A model generated the notes under the pieces. The model did not search any database and was not told where the DNA came from. It saw only the letters and a program-made list of their open reading frames with translations. A DNA stretch of 64,000 bases from Candidatus Jettenia caeni (GTDB taxonomy: Bacteria > Planctomycetota > Brocadiia > Brocadiales > Brocadiaceae), in NCBI GenBank assembly GCA_000296795.1, contig BAFH01000002.1:652686-716685 (forward strand), read 5' to 3'. A program made the translations under genes and the position numbers. How positions within the stretch are numbered: position 1 is the stretch's first letter; the number at the start of each line of letters is the position of its first letter. Shown piece by piece: positions 34,945 to 44,817 of this stretch.

Positions 34945-36360
34945 ATGGATTGGAAGAAGGCCTCTATACTATTCGTTGTTGTATCAGTTGTCCTCTATGC
35001 ACAACATAACGCATTTTCGTCGGATGCATATTTTACGCATCAGGATATCAAGAAGAGAATGTTACGTGCAGTTGAAGAATCGAAGGAATCTATCGACATT
35101 GCAGTATCTGACATAACCTCAAAAGATATTTTAAATACCCTTAGGAAGGCGCAACAGCGGGGGGTGCAGGTTAGAATTGTAGCAGGCAGGAGGCGTACTT
35201 TAACAAGCGGGCTGATGTTGAATCTTTACAAGGAAAAGCAACTTGCAACGAAGATAGTAGTTCAAGAGGGAATTATGCATAATAATTTTGCCATTTTCGA
35301 TTGTAAATTGCTAATGATTGGATCGTATAATTGGAAAGAAAAGGTGGGTAAGTTTAATCATGGCAACGCATTTTTTACCGAAGAAGCGAAGATAGTAATA
35401 AAATATCAAAAAGAATTTGATCGCCTATTTCATGAAGGAACAGCGCCAAAGGTTGAAAATATTGCTGCTGAAGGAGAAGAAGGGTTTAAAAAGACAGAAG
35501 GTACGTCACCGGGAGCTGTTCCGCATACCTTTGCCATGAGCGGGAAACGGGTTATCGTATCGAAATATGGTGTTGTTATCGTGGAAACTAACGACGGTTA
35601 TATTGATATGGGTTTTGAAGAATTTAATAATATCTTTGGAATGGTGAGTGATTTGTCAGATGAGCAAAAGGAGAATTTGTGGAGTCGATGTATAGGTAAA
35701 AAAGTTCGGTGGAATGGGGTGGTGAATTACATTGGATGGGGTTTGGTAACGGGGTGGATGATGGGAGTAACCCATGGCGACACCAGCGTTGAGGTAAAGC
35801 TAAACCCTGCCAATAAAGGGCATTTTTCTCCGGTAAAATACGGAAATACCGTGACATATACGGGAAAACTCGATTCACGGGTGACAAGGATATTCCCCTA
35901 TAAGCTCGAAGATGGAGATGTGCTTGGAATTGAGAATACAGAGCCAAAACCTTTAAGCAGGCAGGAATTAATTGAAAATCCTGATGTAATACCTATTTCC
36001 CAAGGACCCAAAAGGATATTTCTTGTAGAGTCTTTTGAAGATTTAAACGCTCTGTTTGGCAGTGAAAGTAGTTTATCGGAGATACAAAAGGATGAAGCAT
36101 GGGGAAAATATCAGGGTAAATATGTCAGTTGGACAGGTCAGATTGTTTATAAAAATTTAAATGTTGCATCTGGTTTACGAATAGGAATGATGCAAAAAGA
36201 AAACGAATCTGTAGAATTAAAAATCAGTTTATCAAAAAAGGATAAGATATTAAAATTTCAGGATGGTGAGACTGTGGTCTATACGGGAAGATTAACAACA
36301 CGATGCGGAAATAATTTTCCCTATATCCTGGAAGATGGTGATATCACGACTATTAAATAG
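34945..36360 (+). CDS. Secreted PLD-like protein with degenerate HKD motif and two OB-like repeats
   Basis: A protein of 471 residues with an N-terminal signal (ASILFVVVSVVLYAQHNAF). A phospholipase D-type domain (30-160) keeps the HxKx4Dx6GSxN spacing as MHNNFAIFDCKLLMIGSYNW, but the Lys is Asn114 (His112, Asp119 kept), so catalysis is doubtful. Two homologous C-terminal repeats follow (about 215-325 and 355-470), each with a short helical lead (FNNIFGMVSDLSDEQKENLW / LNALFGSESSLSEIQKDEAW), then VxWxGxVxYxxxxVxxG and a closing YxGxLxxRxxxxFPYxLEDGD, resembling OB-fold (tRNA_anti-like) domains. Binding rather than cleavage is likely. Confidence 0.75.
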   Translation: MDWKKASILFVVVSVVLYAQHNAFSSDAYFTHQDIKKRMLRAVEESKESIDIAVSDITSKDILNTLRKAQQRGVQVRIVAGRRRTLTSGLMLNLYKEKQLATKIVVQEGIMHNNFAIFDCKLLMIGSYNWKEKVGKFNHGNAFFTEEAKIVIKYQKEFDRLFHEGTAPKVENIAAEGEEGFKKTEGTSPGAVPHTFAMSGKRVIVSKYGVVIVETNDGYIDMGFEEFNNIFGMVSDLSDEQKENLWSRCIGKKVRWNGVVNYIGWGLVTGWMMGVTHGDTSVEVKLNPANKGHFSPVKYGNTVTYTGKLDSRVTRIFPYKLEDGDVLGIENTEPKPLSRQELIENPDVIPISQGPKRIFLVESFEDLNALFGSESSLSEIQKDEAWGKYQGKYVSWTGQIVYKNLNVASGLRIGMMQKENESVELKISLSKKDKILKFQDGETVVYTGRLTTRCGNNFPYILEDGDITTIK

Positions 36361-36419
36361 CCACCCACAGCTCATGTGTGGGTTAATGCCATTTTCACTT
36401 AAAGGCGAGGGAGGTCATC

Positions 36420-38249
36420 ATGGCAAGAAGAATGATAGGTATACAGGTTTTTATTATTATACTCTTCTGGTCAGAGGGTATATTGCTTGCTGCGGAAAAT
36501 TACGAGGCATTTATTCATAAAGGGAATGATTTCGTTCGTAATCAGATGTATCAAGAAGCATTTGATGCTTATGAAAATGCCCTTCAGATAAAACCTGACG
36601 CCTTTGAGGCCTGGTACAATAAAGCAATTATCCTTGATTACTTTGGTAAGTATGCAGATGCCATAGAATCATTTGAGAAGGCAATTCAATATAAGCCGGA
36701 CTACTATGAGGCCTGGTATATGAAGGGGAGAGTCCTGGATCATGCCGGGAGATATGACGAGGCTGTTAAGGCATTTGATAAGGCTTTGGAGATCAAACCT
36801 GACTATGTTACCGCATTATACAATAAAGGGAATGTCCTTGATCATATTGGAAGTATTGATATGGCAATTGATACCTACGATCGTATTATAAAGATAAAAT
36901 CTGATGCATATGAGGCGTGGAATAATAAGGGCTTGGCTTTGGCAAAAATTCCTGAGAGAAGAAATGAAGCGTTAGATGCATACGATAAGGCTATTGCAAT
37001 TAACCCAAAATATTATGAAGCATGGATTAATAAGGGTAATTGTTTTGTAAGATTACGCAAATACCAAGAAGCTGTCCATGCTTATGATCAGGCTATTGAA
37101 ATAAAGCCTTCTGAACATGCAGCATGGGCTGATAAGGGATTTACCCTTGCAGATCTTGGGAAATATGAGGATGCCGTTTATGCCTTTAATAAGGCCATTG
37201 AGTTGAAGCCTGATTCTTATGGAGCCTGGAATGGGAAAGGGCTTGCCTTGGATGCCTTAGGACGATATGAGGAAGCGCTTGCTGCATACGAAAAAACCAT
37301 AGAGATTCAGCCGAATTCTTACGGTGCATGGACGAATAAGGGCCTGGCATTATCTCGCACCGGAAAACATGAGGATGCTATCTTAGCATATGAAAAAGCA
37401 TTGCAGATTCAGCCTGATTCTTACGAGACTATGACAAATAAGGGCGGTGAACTATTCCACATGGGGCGCTATGAAGCTGCGATAAAAGTACTTGATAATG
37501 CGATAAAACTAAGGCCGGATTATCCGCAAGTATGGAATAGCAAAGGATGGGCTCTCTTACGATTAGGAAGGTTTATGGAGGCCATGAAATCTTTTGATAA
37601 AGTAGCGCAGATAATTACAGATGAAGAAGCTATGAATATACCGCGCCTGGCAAAGATTAAATACGAGGCCCTTAGTAATAAAGGTCTTGCTCTTATACAA
37701 CTCCAAAACTATGAAGAGGCCGTTAAGGTATTTGAAAAGGCGCTTAGCTTAAAGCCAGATGTCTTTAGTTTATGGATAAATAAAGGGTTGTGTCTTGTAC
37801 AGTTAAAAAAATATGAAGAGGCATTGAATGCCTTTGATAAAGCAGCAACGCTGAGTGGAAATGTACATGAGGCATGGAATTATAAAGGTTATGTATTTGA
37901 GGAAATAGGAAAACAGCTAGAGGCGCTTGATGCTTATGATAAAGCAATCAAGACAAAACCAGATTTTTTTGGAGCCTTAAATAATAAAGGCCTCCTGTTA
38001 GATGTTGTGGGAAACCATAAGGAAGCTATAGAGGCTTATAATCAGGCTTTAAGGATAAAGCCAGACTTTGATGCAGCATGGTTCAACAAGGCCTGTGCAC
38101 AAGCTTTGCTTTTATATAAAGAAGACGCCTTGAATTCGCTGAAGAAGGCGATTGAGTTAAATCCGGGATATAAGAATATAGCAAAAAGCAATCCGGATCT
38201 TTTAAGGCTTAAAGGGGACGCTGGTTTTGAAAAGATTATTGGTGAATAG
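36420..38249 (+). CDS. Secreted TPR-repeat protein
   Basis: A protein of 609 residues. A signal sequence (GIQVFIIILFWSEGILLAAE) is followed by about sixteen tandem 34-residue TPR units of the type EAWxNKGxxLxxLGRYEEAI, then AYDKAIEIKPD. There is no enzymatic domain. TPR solenoids are protein-interaction scaffolds, here probably periplasmic or membrane-tethered. It starts 60 bp after the PLD-like gene on the same strand, with GGCGAGGGAGG as ribosome site, so the two may work together. Confidence 0.9.
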   Translation: MARRMIGIQVFIIILFWSEGILLAAENYEAFIHKGNDFVRNQMYQEAFDAYENALQIKPDAFEAWYNKAIILDYFGKYADAIESFEKAIQYKPDYYEAWYMKGRVLDHAGRYDEAVKAFDKALEIKPDYVTALYNKGNVLDHIGSIDMAIDTYDRIIKIKSDAYEAWNNKGLALAKIPERRNEALDAYDKAIAINPKYYEAWINKGNCFVRLRKYQEAVHAYDQAIEIKPSEHAAWADKGFTLADLGKYEDAVYAFNKAIELKPDSYGAWNGKGLALDALGRYEEALAAYEKTIEIQPNSYGAWTNKGLALSRTGKHEDAILAYEKALQIQPDSYETMTNKGGELFHMGRYEAAIKVLDNAIKLRPDYPQVWNSKGWALLRLGRFMEAMKSFDKVAQIITDEEAMNIPRLAKIKYEALSNKGLALIQLQNYEEAVKVFEKALSLKPDVFSLWINKGLCLVQLKKYEEALNAFDKAATLSGNVHEAWNYKGYVFEEIGKQLEALDAYDKAIKTKPDFFGALNNKGLLLDVVGNHKEAIEAYNQALRIKPDFDAAWFNKACAQALLLYKEDALNSLKKAIELNPGYKNIAKSNPDLLRLKGDAGFEKIIGE

Positions 38250-38309
38250 GAATTAACACTTTGAATATAGGGTGAGTAACCGGTGAAAAGTTTGGCAGGG
38301 GAGTATTTC

Positions 38310-39776
38310 TTACTTGTTATCTTGCTCGTTATTTGACCTGTTAAAGGTTAATTTTAAAATTTTTTTCGTGGTAGACGTAACCTTTACGGTATTATCGATA
38401 CATATACCAATAGCCCAAATAGGTTGATCGTTCATTACAACTATGGGAATGGCATCACGTTCTTTTACCGGAATTTTTTTATCAATGAACAGATCTTTAA
38501 GCTTTTTGTATCCATGTGTGCCTAAGGGAGAAATCGTATCGCCTTTTTTCCGCAATCTTACCATGAGTGGCATCGTAAGATTTTGTAAGTCAAAAACTTC
38601 TTCGTCTTTTGTTTTCGTTTTTTTGTATACTTCTAACGATATATCTTGAATATCTAATATCTCAGATACCAAATATCCTAAAGGATGAATCGACGTCATT
38701 CCGGGTACTTGTATAGCAGTTTTTGATATTTGCGGTATGCATGATTTGTGTAAGAATTCTTTTTTAACAGAGAGTATACCATGTTCATGCCATAAATAGA
38801 GTTTGCCAGGTAACTGGAAATACCGTCTTTTTCCGGTTTTGATTATTTCATCAAGTATCTTTATATAATGCTTATATTTAATTTCTTTTAGTGACGCCCT
38901 CATGATAATGAATATTTCTTGAAGCATCAAATACTGTAATATTTGAGGTTGTTTTGTTAAAAAATGGGTATCAATGCTGTATGAATCATGAGTTCTTTCT
39001 CTGGTAGAGTCTTTTAATATTTTTTTTGCTTCTAATTCTAAGTATTCGTTATTAGCAGCGAGGATTTGGCATAATTGTATGAGAGAATTTTTGATATTTT
39101 TATTATATTGATTTTCTAGTAATGGAATTAAGCCGAGTCTTATCTTGTTCCGGGAGTATATCGTCTCATAGTTGGACATATCTATTCTGTAATTTTGCCG
39201 TTCTTTTTTAAGATATTCAATAATTTCACTTCTCCAGGTGAAGAGAAGCGGACGAACGAGTTGTATTGTGGAATCTCTGGTAAGTGGGCGTTTTATAGGA
39301 ATTCCCCCAAGTCCAGGAAGGCCGGTTCCCCTGATTATACGATGAAGGAGCGTTTCTGCATTGTCATCTGCTGTATGCCCGGTTGATACGGTAAGGGCAT
39401 TATATTCTTGTGCTAATTCCATAAAAAATGCATATCTTTCTTTGCGGGCTGTTTCTTCAATTGAACTTTTTGTTTGGTTTGAGATTTCTTGAATATTAAT
39501 GCTTTTTACAATGAAAGGCAGAGAAAGGTCTCTGGATAAGTTTTGGACAAATTGCGCATCTTTTTCTGAAGATTCTCCACGGAGCTGATGATTAAGATGA
39601 GCAACGAAAATACGTAAATTGAGATTCTTAACGGTATTAATGGAATGGAGAATTTTTAGGAGGGCAACAGAATCGGGTCCACCTGATACCCCTATAATAA
39701 TAGTAGTATGTGATTGAATAAGCTGATATTTATTTATCGTGTTGAAGATTTCAAAAGATAGTTTGTGTAAGCGCAT
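38310..39776 (-). CDS. tilS: tRNA(Ile)-lysidine synthase TilS
   Basis: About 488 residues from MRLHKLSFEIF; an upstream in-frame start at 39806 is less likely. The PP-loop is IIIGVSGGPDSVALLKIL, followed by VAHLNHQLRGESSEKDAQFV and TGHTADDNAETLLHRIIRGT. The C-terminal TilS domain includes GDTISPLGTHGYKKLKDLFI, then DKKIP. It converts C34 of tRNA-Ile(CAU) to lysidine using ATP and Lys, preventing misreading of AUG. It is convergent with the TPR gene. Confidence 0.95.
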   Translation of the reverse strand: MRLHKLSFEIFNTINKYQLIQSHTTIIIGVSGGPDSVALLKILHSINTVKNLNLRIFVAHLNHQLRGESSEKDAQFVQNLSRDLSLPFIVKSINIQEISNQTKSSIEETARKERYAFFMELAQEYNALTVSTGHTADDNAETLLHRIIRGTGLPGLGGIPIKRPLTRDSTIQLVRPLLFTWRSEIIEYLKKERQNYRIDMSNYETIYSRNKIRLGLIPLLENQYNKNIKNSLIQLCQILAANNEYLELEAKKILKDSTRERTHDSYSIDTHFLTKQPQILQYLMLQEIFIIMRASLKEIKYKHYIKILDEIIKTGKRRYFQLPGKLYLWHEHGILSVKKEFLHKSCIPQISKTAIQVPGMTSIHPLGYLVSEILDIQDISLEVYKKTKTKDEEVFDLQNLTMPLMVRLRKKGDTISPLGTHGYKKLKDLFIDKKIPVKERDAIPIVVMNDQPIWAIGICIDNTVKVTSTTKKILKLTFNRSNNEQDNK

Positions 39777-39900
39777 CGTTGCACTATATCTCTTTGGTTT
39801 AAGCAAGTCAAGTTTAGAAATAATTTGACTTTAGTTTTTGTGCTCGTAAAATATTCCGTGTGGTAAACGACTAGAGTTCTGAATTTTGGATAAAACATCC

Positions 39901-40410
39901 ATGAATAAACATAGTTTTCTATGGGTAAAAGAATGGAATCATCTTTTTATTATTATGCTCTGTATTTCTGGAGGTATAGTATATAGCGGTTCTTGCGCAA
40001 TTTGTTATAGTGAGGTGAAAAGAAACAGGGTAGCACCGATAAATGTAGGCGGAATGGAATTAGAAGTAGAACTGGCAATTACACCTGAAGAGCGAATTGT
40101 AGGTTTAATGTACCGAAATAAACTGGAGGATAACGAGGGTATGTTATTTGTTTTTCCAAAAGAGGAGATTCTCTCGTTTTGGATGAAAGATACCCGCATA
40201 CCTATTTCGATAGCCTTTATTAAGGCCGACGGAAGGATTATACAAATAGACACTATGAGTCCGCATAGTCTAGATACTCATGTCTCAAGGGAAAAAGTTC
40301 AGTATGCATTAGAAATGAAGGAGGGGTGGTTTCGGCTGCATAATATAAAAGAGGGAGATATAGTAAGGATACCGTTAGCTGTAGGACGAAAGGCAGAAAT
40401 TGGAAAATAG
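39901..40410 (+). CDS. DUF192 family secreted protein
   Basis: A protein of 169 residues from the ATG at 39901 (a TTG at 39886 is also in frame). A hydrophobic segment (HLFIIMLCISGGIVYSG) precedes the DUF192 fold: ELAITPEERIVGLMYRNKLE, GMLFVFPKEEILSFWMKDTR, then IPISIAFI and ALEMKEGWFRLHNIKEGD. Family function is unknown; members are small exported barrel proteins. The SUMF1-like gene follows 43 bp downstream. Confidence 0.85.
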   Translation: MNKHSFLWVKEWNHLFIIMLCISGGIVYSGSCAICYSEVKRNRVAPINVGGMELEVELAITPEERIVGLMYRNKLEDNEGMLFVFPKEEILSFWMKDTRIPISIAFIKADGRIIQIDTMSPHSLDTHVSREKVQYALEMKEGWFRLHNIKEGDIVRIPLAVGRKAEIGK

Positions 40411-40453
40411 ACAAGCCTTATCTTTGATAATTTGATAATATGGATGGATAGTT

Positions 40454-41095
40454 ATGTCGCTGTTGGGTAACATTATGAATGAGAAAGATAGCTCTCAGAT
40501 GGTTCTTGTTCCGGAAGGTAATTTTATTATGGGTGAAGAACGAAAGACGGTATATGTCGATGCCTTTTATATCGATAAATTTCCAATAACTAATTCTCAA
40601 TATAAGAAGTTTGTCGATGCTACAGGGGCCAGAGAACCTTTCTTTTGGAATAACAAAAGATTCAATAATCCGTTACAACCTGTTGTTGGTGTTAGCTGGA
40701 ATGATGCTGTTGCTTATGCAAAATGGGCCTGTAAACGGCTTCCGAGAGAAATAGAATGGGAAAAAGCAGCACGCGGTGTTGACGGCAGAGAATATCCATG
40801 GGGAAATGTACAACCCGATAGCACGAAAGCTGTGTATAACTTAGACCCAAATACAGGCGCTCCGGCTCCTATTGAGAATCGAAAGGGAGGCGCAAGCCCT
40901 TATGATTGTTTTGATATGGCGGGAAATGTGTGGGAGTGGTGCGAAGATTGGTATGAGGAAGGGAAATTCCGCGTAGTTAGAGGAGGATCATGGGTAAATC
41001 ATCACTATATCCTAAGAAGCGCCTATAGAAGTTGTAGTTATCCTGAGGGAAGAGATAACAATGTTGGATTCCGGTGTGTTAAAGATGCGAAATAG
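40454..41095 (+). CDS. SUMF1/FGE-sulfatase-like domain protein
   Basis: A compact protein of 213 residues made of one SUMF1-type domain: MVLVPEGNFIMGEERKT, VDAFYIDKFPITNSQYKKFV, LPREIEWEKAARGVDGREYP then WGN, CFDMAGNVWEWCEDWYEEG, RVVRGGSWVNHHY and a final NVGFRCV. True formylglycine-generating enzymes are longer and carry a paired active-site Cys arrangement that cannot be confirmed here, so this may be a structural or binding member. No sulfatase gene is nearby. No signal peptide. Confidence 0.85.
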   Translation: MSLLGNIMNEKDSSQMVLVPEGNFIMGEERKTVYVDAFYIDKFPITNSQYKKFVDATGAREPFFWNNKRFNNPLQPVVGVSWNDAVAYAKWACKRLPREIEWEKAARGVDGREYPWGNVQPDSTKAVYNLDPNTGAPAPIENRKGGASPYDCFDMAGNVWEWCEDWYEEGKFRVVRGGSWVNHHYILRSAYRSCSYPEGRDNNVGFRCVKDAK

Positions 41096-41539
41096 TTATC
41101 TTTTCTTGATTCCCAAGGCATTTAATGATAGCCGAATATCATATTTTCCATCTAACTTGAATTCTTCATCAAAGACTTTCTTGAGATCATAAGTATTTTT
41201 AAAATCATCTTTAGAATCTGTTTCTGTCTTTCCCATAAGACCGCTTTCTACTAAATTAAAAACGACGTTTCCAAAGTCTGTATCTTGTTTTATACCCCAT
41301 TGTCCAAATACGGTTAATGCCATAAAACCGAATTGCTTTAATGCATATTGTCTAATGCCCTCCATAAGTTGTTTTCCCGTTACATGGCGATCCTTATCAG
41401 ATGTCTTATGCTGGTCTTTACCTAACATATTTGTAGTATAGTCAAGCGCCTCAAATACAAACTGGTAGGCAGTAGGGGAATAGCGGGGATCTTTTTTAAT
41501 AATTTCCTTTATCTTATTCCATGCTTTTGTCATATACAT
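41096..41539 (-). CDS. Small protein of a Planctomycetes/Verrucomicrobia-restricted family
   Basis: A protein of 147 residues with AWNKIKEIIKKDPRYSPTAY, then QFVFEALDYT, HVTGKQLMEGIRQYALKQFG and FMALTVFGQWGIKQDTDFGN, then VVFNLVESGLMG. From memory this pattern is that of a small uncharacterised family limited to Planctomycetes, Verrucomicrobia and relatives (Minf_1886-like). Mostly helical and soluble. Function unknown. It lies downstream of metG on the same strand, 41 bp away. Confidence 0.72.
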   Translation of the reverse strand: MYMTKAWNKIKEIIKKDPRYSPTAYQFVFEALDYTTNMLGKDQHKTSDKDRHVTGKQLMEGIRQYALKQFGFMALTVFGQWGIKQDTDFGNVVFNLVESGLMGKTETDSKDDFKNTYDLKKVFDEEFKLDGKYDIRLSLNALGIKKR

Positions 41540-41580
41540 TCTCCAACCATTAAGAAAAATTTTTGTAATGAATTTACAAA

Positions 41581-43128
41581 TTATAATGAAGCAATTTTTA
41601 GTTCCGTAAGTTCTATCTTCGGAAATAAGGGCTTACCCTTTCGTACTATGGTACCTTTTTTGAATTTCTGTTGAAATTCCAAGCTAGGGTAACAAGTATC
41701 GTGCAGGATACCAAGTTGCCGTTGAATTTCGACAGTAGTTGTCGGCATAAATGGATAAATAAATACAGAAATATTTCTGATAGCCATAGCTAATGAACTA
41801 ATAACCAAAGCGAGTTGAGGTCCTGTAATGTCTGTCTTAGCTAATGACCAGGGTTTTTTATCTTCGATAAATTTATTGCTACGTCGTATAAACTCCCAAA
41901 TAACCTCAAGGGCCCTGCTAAATTGGAGTTGATTTATCTCCTGATCTATTTTATCGCAGGTGATTTGCGACTCCCTTTTTAATTCATCATTTTCATCTAT
42001 AACTTCGGGAATTACTCCATGAAAATACTTTTCAATCATGGTTAATGTGCGTTGTAATAAATTGCCCAAGTCATTGCCCAAATCAGAATTTATTCGGTGA
42101 ATAAGTGCATGGTAAGAAAAGTTTCCATCCAAACCAAAAGGAACTTCTCTCAGTAAAAAATATCTATAGGCATCTGTGCCATAAGATTGGATAATATGAA
42201 TTGGATTTATTGCGTTCCCTAAGGATTTTGAGATCTTCTGGCCTTCAACGGTCCACCAGCCATGCGCAAAAATCTTATGTGGCAAGTCTATTTTTAAGGA
42301 CATAAGTATGGCAGGCCAAATAACACCATGGAACCATAAGATTTCTTTTCCTATAATATGAACACTTGCCGGCCAGTATTTCTGGAATTTTTGCATATCA
42401 TCATCATACCCTAAAGCTGTAATATAGTTGAGAAGTGCATCGATCCAAACATAAATAGTATGAGTTGGATCCATGGGAACTTGAATACCCCACTCTACTG
42501 CCGAACGGCTTACGCTGATATCTTCGACTTGGGATTTAATTCTCTGTAATAATTCGTTTCTTCTTGATTCAGGTTGTATAAAATCAGGGTGTTTATCATA
42601 ATATTCCAGCAGATGATTTTTGTATTTTGAGAGCCTGAAAAAATAGTTCTTCTCCTTTACTTTCTCTACAACTCGTTTACATTCCGGGCATTTATTCTCT
42701 TCAAGCTGTGATTCAATCCAGAAGCTTTCACAGGGAACACAATACCATCCCTCATATTCTCCCAGGTAGATATCTCCATTCTCGAAGATTTGCTGAAAAA
42801 TTCTCTTTACTCGCCGGCAATGCCGTTCATCCGTTGTTCGTATGAAATCATCATTGGAAATACAAAGATCATTCCACAGAGCTTTAAATTTATCGACCAC
42901 TGTGTTCACAAATTCTATAGGCGTTTTATTACAGATTTGAGCCGCTTTTTGTATTTTTTGTCCGTGTTCGTCTGTTCCGGTCAAGAAAAAGACCTCTAGC
43001 CCCTTTGCTTTTTTATACCGGGCTAATACATCAGCGGCAATAGTTGTATAAGAATGTCCAATGTGTGGTATATCATTGACATAATAAATAGGTGTGGTAA
43101 CATAAAATGTATGCTTATTCAAGGCCAT
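41581..43128 (-). CDS. metG: Methionyl-tRNA synthetase
   Basis: A class I synthetase of 515 residues. The HIGH motif lies in TPIYYVNDIPHIGHSYTTIA, and KISKS replaces KMSKS in GWWTVEGQKISKSLGN. A CP-domain zinc site is suggested by CVPCESFW and CPECKRVV. It ends after the anticodon-binding helices without the dimerising C-terminal tRNA-binding domain, a common short form. Its start overlaps the end of the ricT-like gene by 14 bp. Confidence 0.96.
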   Translation of the reverse strand: MALNKHTFYVTTPIYYVNDIPHIGHSYTTIAADVLARYKKAKGLEVFFLTGTDEHGQKIQKAAQICNKTPIEFVNTVVDKFKALWNDLCISNDDFIRTTDERHCRRVKRIFQQIFENGDIYLGEYEGWYCVPCESFWIESQLEENKCPECKRVVEKVKEKNYFFRLSKYKNHLLEYYDKHPDFIQPESRRNELLQRIKSQVEDISVSRSAVEWGIQVPMDPTHTIYVWIDALLNYITALGYDDDMQKFQKYWPASVHIIGKEILWFHGVIWPAILMSLKIDLPHKIFAHGWWTVEGQKISKSLGNAINPIHIIQSYGTDAYRYFLLREVPFGLDGNFSYHALIHRINSDLGNDLGNLLQRTLTMIEKYFHGVIPEVIDENDELKRESQITCDKIDQEINQLQFSRALEVIWEFIRRSNKFIEDKKPWSLAKTDITGPQLALVISSLAMAIRNISVFIYPFMPTTTVEIQRQLGILHDTCYPSLEFQQKFKKGTIVRKGKPLFPKIELTELKIASL

Positions 43129-43987
43129 AATCTTTCCCGCACATTTGATCGCAGGGTGTTGTTTCCTGTTGTCTCAAAGAATCTCTTACTTTATCTATAA
43201 TATCACGAGTTGACACGCAAATTTTGTTTCCGTTATTCAGTTCAATAGTAACTTGCTGTTGTAACACATCGCAATTAACAACTTCTCCGATTCCTTCTGT
43301 CGTCTTGACAATGGAACCCTTTCTTGGCAAGCCGTGTTTTAAATCCTCATATACTTTATCCTCGTAACGCAGGCAACACATAAGACGGCCGCATCTTCCT
43401 GATATTTTAGAGGGATCGAGCGTTGCCTTTTGATTTTTTGCCATTTTCATAGTAACGGGTTCAAGGTTTTTGAGGAACAATCTACAACATAATTCCCTCC
43501 CACAATGCTCATAATCAGCTAAAAGCCTGGCTTCGTCCCGAACACCGATTTGCTTCATTTCTATACGCGCCTGATATTCTTTTGCCAGGTCTTTTACCAG
43601 TTCTCTGAAATCAACGCGCCCATTAGCAAGATAATAAAAGATAATTTTTTTAGTGCCATATAAATGTTCGACACTGGCAAGTTTCATGAGGAGATTATGC
43701 TCTTTTATCTTTTTTTGACAAAACTTAAACTCAACGGGTATCATTTCATTGTTTATCTTTCTTTGTTTTTCTTTATCATCAGCCGTAGCTTTACGTAAAA
43801 TTTCTCCAAGATTTTCAATGGGAGTATCATCCGCTATCTCGCTAACCTTGGTAATAACTTCGCCAAATTCTATACCACGATTAGAACGAATTATAACTTG
43901 ATCACCTTTTTTTAATGAAGTAATATTGGTAAAAAAATCAGATGTATTCTTTAAGACACCGTATCGAATAGTTAGAATGTGCCGCAT
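43115..43987 (-). CDS. PSP1/RicT (YaaT)-like protein
   Basis: A protein of 290 residues with the PSP1 C-terminal domain: KKIIFYYLANGRVDFRELVK, CGRELCCRLFL, SGRCGRLMCCLRYEDKVYE. The Cys-rich motifs (CCR, CGRLMCC) bind an FeS cluster in the Bacillus RicT complex, which guides RNase Y activity. An N-terminal strand region contains GDQVIIRSNRGIEFGEVITK. The ricT-metG arrangement is conserved in many bacteria and supports the call. RNase Y partnership is inferred. Confidence 0.88.
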   Translation of the reverse strand: MRHILTIRYGVLKNTSDFFTNITSLKKGDQVIIRSNRGIEFGEVITKVSEIADDTPIENLGEILRKATADDKEKQRKINNEMIPVEFKFCQKKIKEHNLLMKLASVEHLYGTKKIIFYYLANGRVDFRELVKDLAKEYQARIEMKQIGVRDEARLLADYEHCGRELCCRLFLKNLEPVTMKMAKNQKATLDPSKISGRCGRLMCCLRYEDKVYEDLKHGLPRKGSIVKTTEGIGEVVNCDVLQQQVTIELNNGNKICVSTRDIIDKVRDSLRQQETTPCDQMCGKDYGLE

Positions 43988-44192
43988 GAAGGTGTTTGAG
44001 GAGATGATATAATTATTTATATAAAAAAATATTTATTTAAGATAACAATTAGATTATATTTTGTCAAGATATTACATTTTTTAGTTGTATATAATAGCTT
44101 CGAAGATTTATATTTGTATTAGTAATTTAACGTATGATTTTTAAACATATCTCTTGTGGTATATCTTTTAGATATTAAATGTGAGGATAGGA

Positions 44193-44717
44193 ATGAAAAA
44201 GTCTTTTATTTCTATAGTAATAATTTTTACAATATTTGGCCATACCGTATTATTTGCGCAAGACACATCAAATAAGGTAAATATGTTAGAGATTGTTATT
44301 TCAAATCTTGTTTCAAGAGTTGAAGCCTTAGAAAAACGGGTAAACGCACTAGAAAAAAATCTTACACCGGGTGTTTCAAAAACACCAAAGAGTGCTCCTG
44401 CGAATAAAGAGCTTTTAAAACCTCCTTTAAAGGATGGATTCGAAGATATTGGTAGTGGATTTTTTGTAAGAAATGTGCGTTTTGATCAATTTGGTTCAAA
44501 TGTTCTTTTTACGGGTGAGATAGCTAACAGATCTGAAAAGAATTATCGCTTTGCAAAATTTACATTAGAGATATATGACGAACGTGACTTACTGGTTAAA
44601 AAAGAAGAGTTTACTATACCTGATATCCCTAAAGATAGTACAAAACCCTTTGAGGCTATGCTTATAGGTATAGAAACAGGTCTTATTAATAAGTATGTAA
44701 TCAAGACAACTGAGTAG
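44193..44717 (+). CDS. Secreted coiled-coil protein with FxLYD-like domain
   Basis: A protein of 174 residues from the ATG at 44193 with AGGATAGG upstream. A signal peptide (SFISIVIIFTIFGHTVLFA) leads to a short coiled coil (MLEIVISNLVSRVEALEKRV, then NALEKNL) and a C-terminal beta sandwich whose NYRFAKFTLEIYDERDLLVK, then KEEFTIPDIPKDSTKPF matches the FxLYD pattern of periplasmic domains. Function unknown. A strong perfect-palindrome terminator follows. Confidence 0.7.
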   Translation: MKKSFISIVIIFTIFGHTVLFAQDTSNKVNMLEIVISNLVSRVEALEKRVNALEKNLTPGVSKTPKSAPANKELLKPPLKDGFEDIGSGFFVRNVRFDQFGSNVLFTGEIANRSEKNYRFAKFTLEIYDERDLLVKKEEFTIPDIPKDSTKPFEAMLIGIETGLINKYVIKTTE

Positions 44718-44757
44718 AAAAATTGATTAAAAAGATTCTTAAAATAAGCTAAAAATG

Positions 44758-44791
44758 AAAAAGGCATGTTTACCGGTAAACATGCCTTTTT
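44758..44791. terminator. Perfect 17-bp palindromic terminator
   Basis: AAAAAGGCATGTTTACC is followed directly by its exact reverse complement, with A and T runs at the ends. It lies between two convergent genes and can serve both strands. Confidence 0.8.
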
Positions 44792-44817
44792 CTATTTAAT
44801 GTAATTTCTTTACAAGA

